64,000 nt of DNA. Source: Hirsutella rhossiliensis (taxonomy: Eukaryota > Ascomycota > Sordariomycetes > Hypocreales > Ophiocordycipitaceae). The position numbers were made by a program, and so were the translations under genes. The notes below the pieces were generated by a model. That model worked only from the letters and a program-made list of their open reading frames with translations, searched no databases and was not told the DNA's origin. The stretch spans positions 496,001 to 560,000 of the forward strand of contig NW_025408670.1 of assembly GCF_020360975.1 (NCBI RefSeq), given 5' to 3'. Position 1 is the first letter of the stretch; every line of letters starts with the position of its first letter. Positions 58,509 through 64,000 of this stretch are shown piece by piece.

Positions 58509-60561
58509 TTAATATCGAATTAATATAGCTTATTAGTTTTCTATAAGAATTTAAGGTATTTATTAGGTTTTAATTTTAAGTATTTCTTTAAATTCTTTAA
58601 AGTATAAAGCGTATTCTTTAATTATAGTATTTTCCCTTAATAGTAAGGGTAGTAGTATAAGTTCGTTCTTATCTTCCGTTTCTCTAGGTATTTCTTATTC
58701 TTTAAAGCTTATATCGTCGATACTTTATTATTCTTTTTTAGGTTATTATCTAAGTTTCGTAAATATAAGGGCTATATCTTTATCTTCTTTATTATATTAT
58801 TTATAGACTACCTATCGCTATTATCGATTTTTATTTTATATATCTTCTTAGAATCGTTTACTATACTTCTTAATTTAGTCTTAAAAGACTCCTTTAAGAT
58901 AAGGGTATTTTAGTTCTATAAATTTAACTTATTTTTATATTTTAAGATCCCTTCGCTATATTATTATAAGGGTTTTCCTTAATAGCTTTAAGAACTATTT
59001 AATATTATTTTTATCGCTTAAGTATACTATATATTTATCGTTATAATATATAGTCTAACTAAGGAGTTTATACTTTAGTTCCTATCTATTAGTAGCGTTT
59101 AGGTATTTCTTACCTTTTAAGGCTAATACTTAGTAGGTTTTCTTCTCTTTATAAGGTTATCTATATTCTTTAAAGTAATATCTAAGTTTCCTATAGTTAA
59201 AATACTTTCCTTTACTTTTCTATATTATATTTAGATCTATCTTACCTAGGTTAGTTATATAGGTATAGGTAATAAGAGTTTCGCGCTTCTTTTTATAGTT
59301 AGCGTATTAGTTAAAGTTATTTTTATAAGAAGGGTTCTAGTTTCCTCTTCCTTATTTCTTTTCTTAGCGTCGCGTATACTATCTATCGTTAATTTATACT
59401 ACTATAGTAATATAGTCTAAGAGGTTATTAGGTCGATTTTCCTTATAGAGCTCGTTCTTAACTTCTTCTTTATACCTATCGTAGAATCGTAATATAAGAG
59501 GTCCGTTATCCTAATTAAGCTTTAAGGTAACTTAACGGAACTTTATAATATAATTTAATACTAAGATCCTTTATTAAAGTTCTTAAAGTTTTTATTTAGC
59601 TTCTTATTTCTTATTAGTTATTCTAAATACCTTTATAATAGCTTCTTTAAATCCTTAGAAACTAGTAAAGACTTTATTTATCTTATTATATTATCGCGCT
59701 AGTTAGTTATCGAGAAAGTCCCTTATAATAAGTCTAAACTAAGTAAGTACTATTCTAGATAAATAATTTCCTATATAAAGTACCTTTTTAACTAGGTCTA
59801 AAAGTTTAATAGGGTAAAACTAGTAGTAGGCCTTAAGTTATATAAGAAAGTCTTAAAGCGTGCTATAAGTACTATTAAATAGTCCTAGCTATTTTAGTTT
59901 AACTACTTCTCTAAGGTCCCTAACTTATCTATTACCTCCTTTATTCCTAAGTAACTATACCTTATATCGAAGGGTAATAATCTCGTATATTATATCTTAA
60001 AGTAATATAGTAGCTCTAGAGTTAGTTAATCTAGTTTACTATATAAGTATATTAATAGTTATAATATTACTTAGAGTAACGCGGTATTATACTAAATAAG
60101 AGCTTTTAATATATAACGACTAGTATTATTCCTAAGGGATAAACCTATTAAGGGGTTTATATTAGTAGATATAATAGGGCGTAGTCTAAGTAATAATATA
60201 TATATTACGTTAGTAATAAGTTAGAGGTTATAGACCGTAGACTATAACTAAGTAATTTAAATTAAAGATAGAATTATAATAAAGATCTATATTAAAAGCT
60301 AGAAAGCTATCTATTTAAAGGAGTAAAAGTAGGTAGCTATATATACCTATAGAGACTATCCTTAGATTATAGGCCTAGCTATAATCCTTAATATTAAATC
60401 GTATAAAGCGTAGTAATCCTATTAATCCTAGATTACTTAGATCTCTACGATCCCCTCGATCTTATATCTATTAAATAGTTATACTAACTATTTATCCGTT
60501 AAACTATATTATATACTTAACGCGGTCGACCGTTAGCGGCCTAGTAGCTATGGTCGTAATA
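58509..60561 (-). mobile_element. Relict G1, 5' quarter (5' LTR, gag, part of linker)
   Basis: Minus strand, RIP-mutated copy of the A/B family. Its inner edge (58,509) corresponds to the same base position in the family as the other piece's edge (40,401), with TTAAT/ATTAA shared. The gag lacks the two one-base deletions found in A and B. Confidence 0.9.
60112..60561 (-). repeat. Relict G1 5' LTR (450 bp, type 3)
   Basis: Starts TATAACGAC (TGTGACGAC before RIP) and ends GGTCGTAATA on the plus strand. Followed by TTATA, which matches TATAA after 46,211 in reverse complement: the target-site duplication of G1. Confidence 0.85.
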
Positions 60562-63500
60562 TTATACCTACTAACTATAGCGAGTATATAAGCTAGTTAA
60601 TAAGGGTAGCTTAGGGCTATAAATAAACGCTGCGTTTCTAGAAGCTCTATAAGCGTACGCTATATAATAGCGATAGGATTACCGCCCTTCTATAAGATAA
60701 ATAACTAGCTATCGATATAGATAGGGATACCTTAATATCGGCTACCTATATAGACCGGGCTAGACGCGGTAAGAAGACGCCGTCGACTACCCCTTATACC
60801 GCCCTATACTCTAAGTAGTAGGCGAAGTAAGTAATAAGCGAGGAAATTAAGAAGAGGAAAGCTAACGGCCGCTACCTATATTATAGAGTATTTATATACT
60901 TTATATTAAAATGCCCCTTCCTTTTAGCTAAGCGGCCTATAGCGGTTTAAGTAGCGAAAATAAAACCGCTCCTCGCCTTAAACGATAAGGAGGACTCTAG
61001 CCCCCTAGGCCTAGAGGAAAAAAAGTAGCTTTAGAGTAAAGATAGGCTTTAAAGCCCTAATTATTAGTCTTAGTAAGGGAGAAGGAGGAATTATCTACTT
61101 ATATAGAAGAGGAGCTTACTTTAATATAAGTTATAATTAATAACTCCTTACCCGTTACTACCCTTATAAATAAGGGCTGCTAGTACTACGCTATAGTTAA
61201 TAAGGCGCTTATATAAGAGATATAAGTATTAATAGAAAAGATTGCCTTAAGGTAAGTAAAGAGCGCTTTAAGTATAATAGAGGGTATAGTAATTAAGGGT
61301 ATTATATAGCTAGCTACTAAGGTCGACGGTTACTATAAGCTTATCGTAGCCTATATAATCCCTTAACTAGAATTTCCCTTAATCCTTAAGAAACCTTAGT
61401 TATTATATATAGAGTTATACTTAGTTTTATATTAAAGGAAGCTATAGTTTAGGCTTATATAATAGTAGGTCTACTATAACGATAGTTCTATAAGTATAGG
61501 ACTAAGCGTATAAGCTTTATACTTAGTATAAGAAGTCCTTACCTCTATCTTTATAAGAACTATATAATAAGTAAAGTAAGGGTAAGGCTAGGTAGCGGCT
61601 AATATAGCGGTCTATATAGTTAGCTTAGCGGATATCGATAAGGCCCTTTAGATAAAGAAGCTAAAGTTGCCCTCTAAGCTATAATAGTAGATACTAGAGC
61701 GCTTTTATAACCTCCTACTACTATTTAAGTCCTAAGAAGTAGATAAGCTTAACCTATATAAGCTAGGGGTAGACTATAGGATTATACTCTATATTAATAA
61801 GAAAGGGTAAGAACTACCTATACTATTTAAACCGCTATATAGTATATTATATATAGAGCTACTAGTACTAAAGAAGACGCTAAGGGACCTCTTAAATAAG
61901 GGTTTTATTTAAGTAAGTAGCTTTAAAGTAAGAGCGCTAGTCTTATTTATATATAAACTAAGGGGCGGGATATAGTTCTATTATAACTATAGGGCTTTAA
62001 ACGTAATTATAAGGCTAGACCGCTACCCTTTACCCTTAATCTTAGATACGCTCTATAACCTTTTAAAGGCAAAGTAGTTTATAAAGCTAGATATAAAATA
62101 GGCGTTTTATAAGGTATAGATCTTAGAGGGTAACGAGTAAAAGACAGCGTTCTATATATACTATAGCTTATTTAAGTAGCTTATAATACCCTTCGGCCTC
62201 TTAAGAGCGCCCGCTACCTTTTAGCGTTATATTAATAATATACTTTAAGACTTCCTTAATAAGTTCGCCTCTATATATATAGATAATATCCTTATTTATA
62301 TAAGCGGCTCTTATAAGGACTATATATAGAAAGTATAAAAGGTCTTAAAGCGCCTTTAACTTTATAGGCTTTACCTTAACCTAAATAAGTACGAATTTAA
62401 GGTTAAAAGGGTTAAGTACCTAGGCTTTATTATTTATATAAGCGTAGGTATATAGGCGGATCTTATAAAGATCTAAGCGATCTAAAACTAAGCGGCCCTA
62501 ACTATATAGATAGGCGTATAAAGCTTCCTTAGGTTCGCGAACTATTATAGGATATTTATTAAGGGCTTCTCTTATATTATAAGTCCCTTAAATAAGATTA
62601 CTAGGAAATAGACCGCCTTTCGTTAAGGGCTTATATAAGAAAGAGCGTTCTATACGCTTAAGGACTTATTCTCGCGGGCCTTAGTACTACTTTAGTAGGA
62701 CTTCGACTAGTCTATATTAGTCGAAGCGGACTATAGCGGCTAGGCACTTAAAGGAACGCTCTCTTAGAAGGTAGATAAGCGGAAGTAACTAATAGCGTTC
62801 TACTCCTATAAGCTAACCTTAGTAGAGCGGAATTACGCTATTTATAATAAGGAGATACTAGCGATTATTAGCTACCTTAAATAATAGTAAGCGGAGCTCT
62901 AAAGCTATAAGAGCTTTAAGGTTCTTATAGACTATAGGAATCTTAAGTACTTTATAACCTGCTAGTACCTCTTAGAACGGTAAGCCTACTAAGTAGAGTA
63001 TCTCTTACGCTTTAACTTCTCGATTAAGTACTAGCTAAGGCGGGACTTTATAGTCCTAAATATACTTTCTTAGAGGGATTAAGACCGGCTAATAAGAGTA
63101 AATATTAAGGCCTAGGATCTATAGCTTATCTTATAAGAAGCGCTATAGACTTATATAGGAGCTTCCTTAGTAAAGGAAGGTATAGCGCTAATAGATAAGC
63201 CTTCCCTTATACCTTTACCTTAGCTTAGCAAGGAGGGATAGACCGGCCTAGGGGCGCGTATAGTATAGGTATTTTAAGATAAGGTCCTCTAGCGCTTATA
63301 AGATAGGATATTATCTTTAGACTATACCTATAAGAGCGTATACTACGCTATTAAGTCTAGCGCTTAACGCTTTAATTTAAAGCTAAAGCTAAAGGTATAA
63401 GTAGCTAACTATTATATTAACCTATAAGGGCATCTACGTTAATAAAGGAGACTATAGGTACTAAGCGCGCTATATACTATAGAAGCTAAGGAGAAGGATA

Positions 63501-64000
63501 GACCGCTATAGCTAGACGAATAGAATAAGCTCTAAGGGAAGCTAGTCTAGCTCGTCTATAACTCTAGTATCGTAGGCTACTTAGGTAGGCAGGGTATAGT
63601 AGTAGGCCTCGCGAGGGATTTCTACTAGCTCCTCCTATAGTACTATATTCGCCGCTTCCTTTATAACTACGATATCTATAGCCGTACTAAGATTTAGAAG
63701 GCATAGCTTAAAGGGCTACTTAAGTAGCTTCCGGTACTTAACTAGTTCTATACGTATATATAGATAGACTTTATAACGGACCTCTTACTTATAAAGGGCG
63801 GCAACCGCTATATATAGGTAATTAAGGACTAACTTAGTAAGTTTATAGTACTAGAGCCAATACTATCTATAGATATAGAGTCTTATATAGAGCGCTTCTT
63901 ATAGTACTAGGCTAGCTTATATAGCTAGCTAGCCTTTATTATAAGCGATAAGGGATCGAATTAAACTAGCCGCTTTTAATAGTACTTATACTAACTACTT
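60562..64000 (+). mobile_element. Old RIP-mutated gypsy element G2 (rest of gag and pol), runs off right edge
   Basis: Gag end (PTNYSEYIS-LI, then a knuckle-like YYRVFIYFILKCPF), protease, RT near 61,860-62,320 (YNYRALNVIIRLDRYPLPLI, IPFGLLRAPATF, YIDNILIYIS), RNase H near 62,700-62,990 (LVEADYSG-ALKGTLS), integrase near 63,540-64,000 (SSIVGYLGRQGIV; DFITDLLLIKGGNRYI). Stops are of RIP type throughout. Confidence 0.8.

Noticed and set aside
18583..64000. Giant cargo-carrying Starship-type element
   Set aside because: No tyrosine recombinase gene or cargo genes are seen; the block is fully explained by retroelements and unidentified RIP-mutated DNA.

Overview
The window looks like nuclear DNA of a filamentous ascomycete (Pezizomycotina; Hypocreales is my guess). 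The support is: genes with 53-64 nt introns, GT(A/G) donors and CTGAC-type branch sites; a cytochrome P450 and a class III alcohol dehydrogenase of fungal type; Tad-like LINE, Ty1/copia and Ty3/gypsy chromovirus elements; and very strong RIP (repeat-induced point mutation). Species was not determined.

Layout. 1-18,582 is ordinary gene-bearing DNA. It holds a glutathione-dependent formaldehyde dehydrogenase (464-1843), a cytochrome P450 (5244-6965), an endonuclease III homologue (7522-8787), a small AN1-type zinc-finger protein (9762-9487, minus), two tandem tRNA-His(GTG)-like genes with introns (15,328-15,155, minus), and a decayed protein-arginine deiminase gene (18,582-17,962, minus) cut by an LTR. 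Gaps between these genes are long and I recognise little in them. 18,583-64,000 is a retrotransposon graveyard. Most of it is so heavily RIP-mutated that CpA and TpG are almost absent (hence no ATG, and a TAG or TAA every few codons). Protein families can still be read through the stops: a LINE with a piece of gypsy integrase fused in frame, two copia fragments, a gypsy chromovirus (26.8-31.9 kb), an older gypsy (46.2-47.0 kb plus 60.6-64.0 kb), and a RIP-mutated copy (G1) of the family described next.

Two copies of a 7.8 kb gypsy chromovirus lie in inverted orientation and escaped RIP: A (32,578-40,400, plus) and B (50,649-58,508, minus). Each carries two different LTRs (468/469 bp type 1 and 499 bp type 2), and none of the four outer junctions has a matching target-site duplication (TSD) on its own element. 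If the segment between them is flipped back, three independent TSDs are restored (CTTAG, TTAAT, TTATA), LTR types pair up, a split 7.9 kb relict becomes whole, and a gag reading frame of the oldest host element becomes continuous. I conclude that the DNA between A and B was inverted by recombination between the two elements, or was flipped during assembly.

The A/B family has several features worth following: an antisense ORF between pol and the 3' LTR encoding a Zn2Cys6-like cysteine cluster plus coiled coil; U3 regions packed with GATC-centred palindromes; five C-x4-C-x2-H repeats between gag and protease; and a primer-binding site complementary to the predicted 5' end of its own RNA (Tf1/sushi-type self-priming). 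A working hypothesis, not shown here, is that the antisense protein acts on the palindromic U3.
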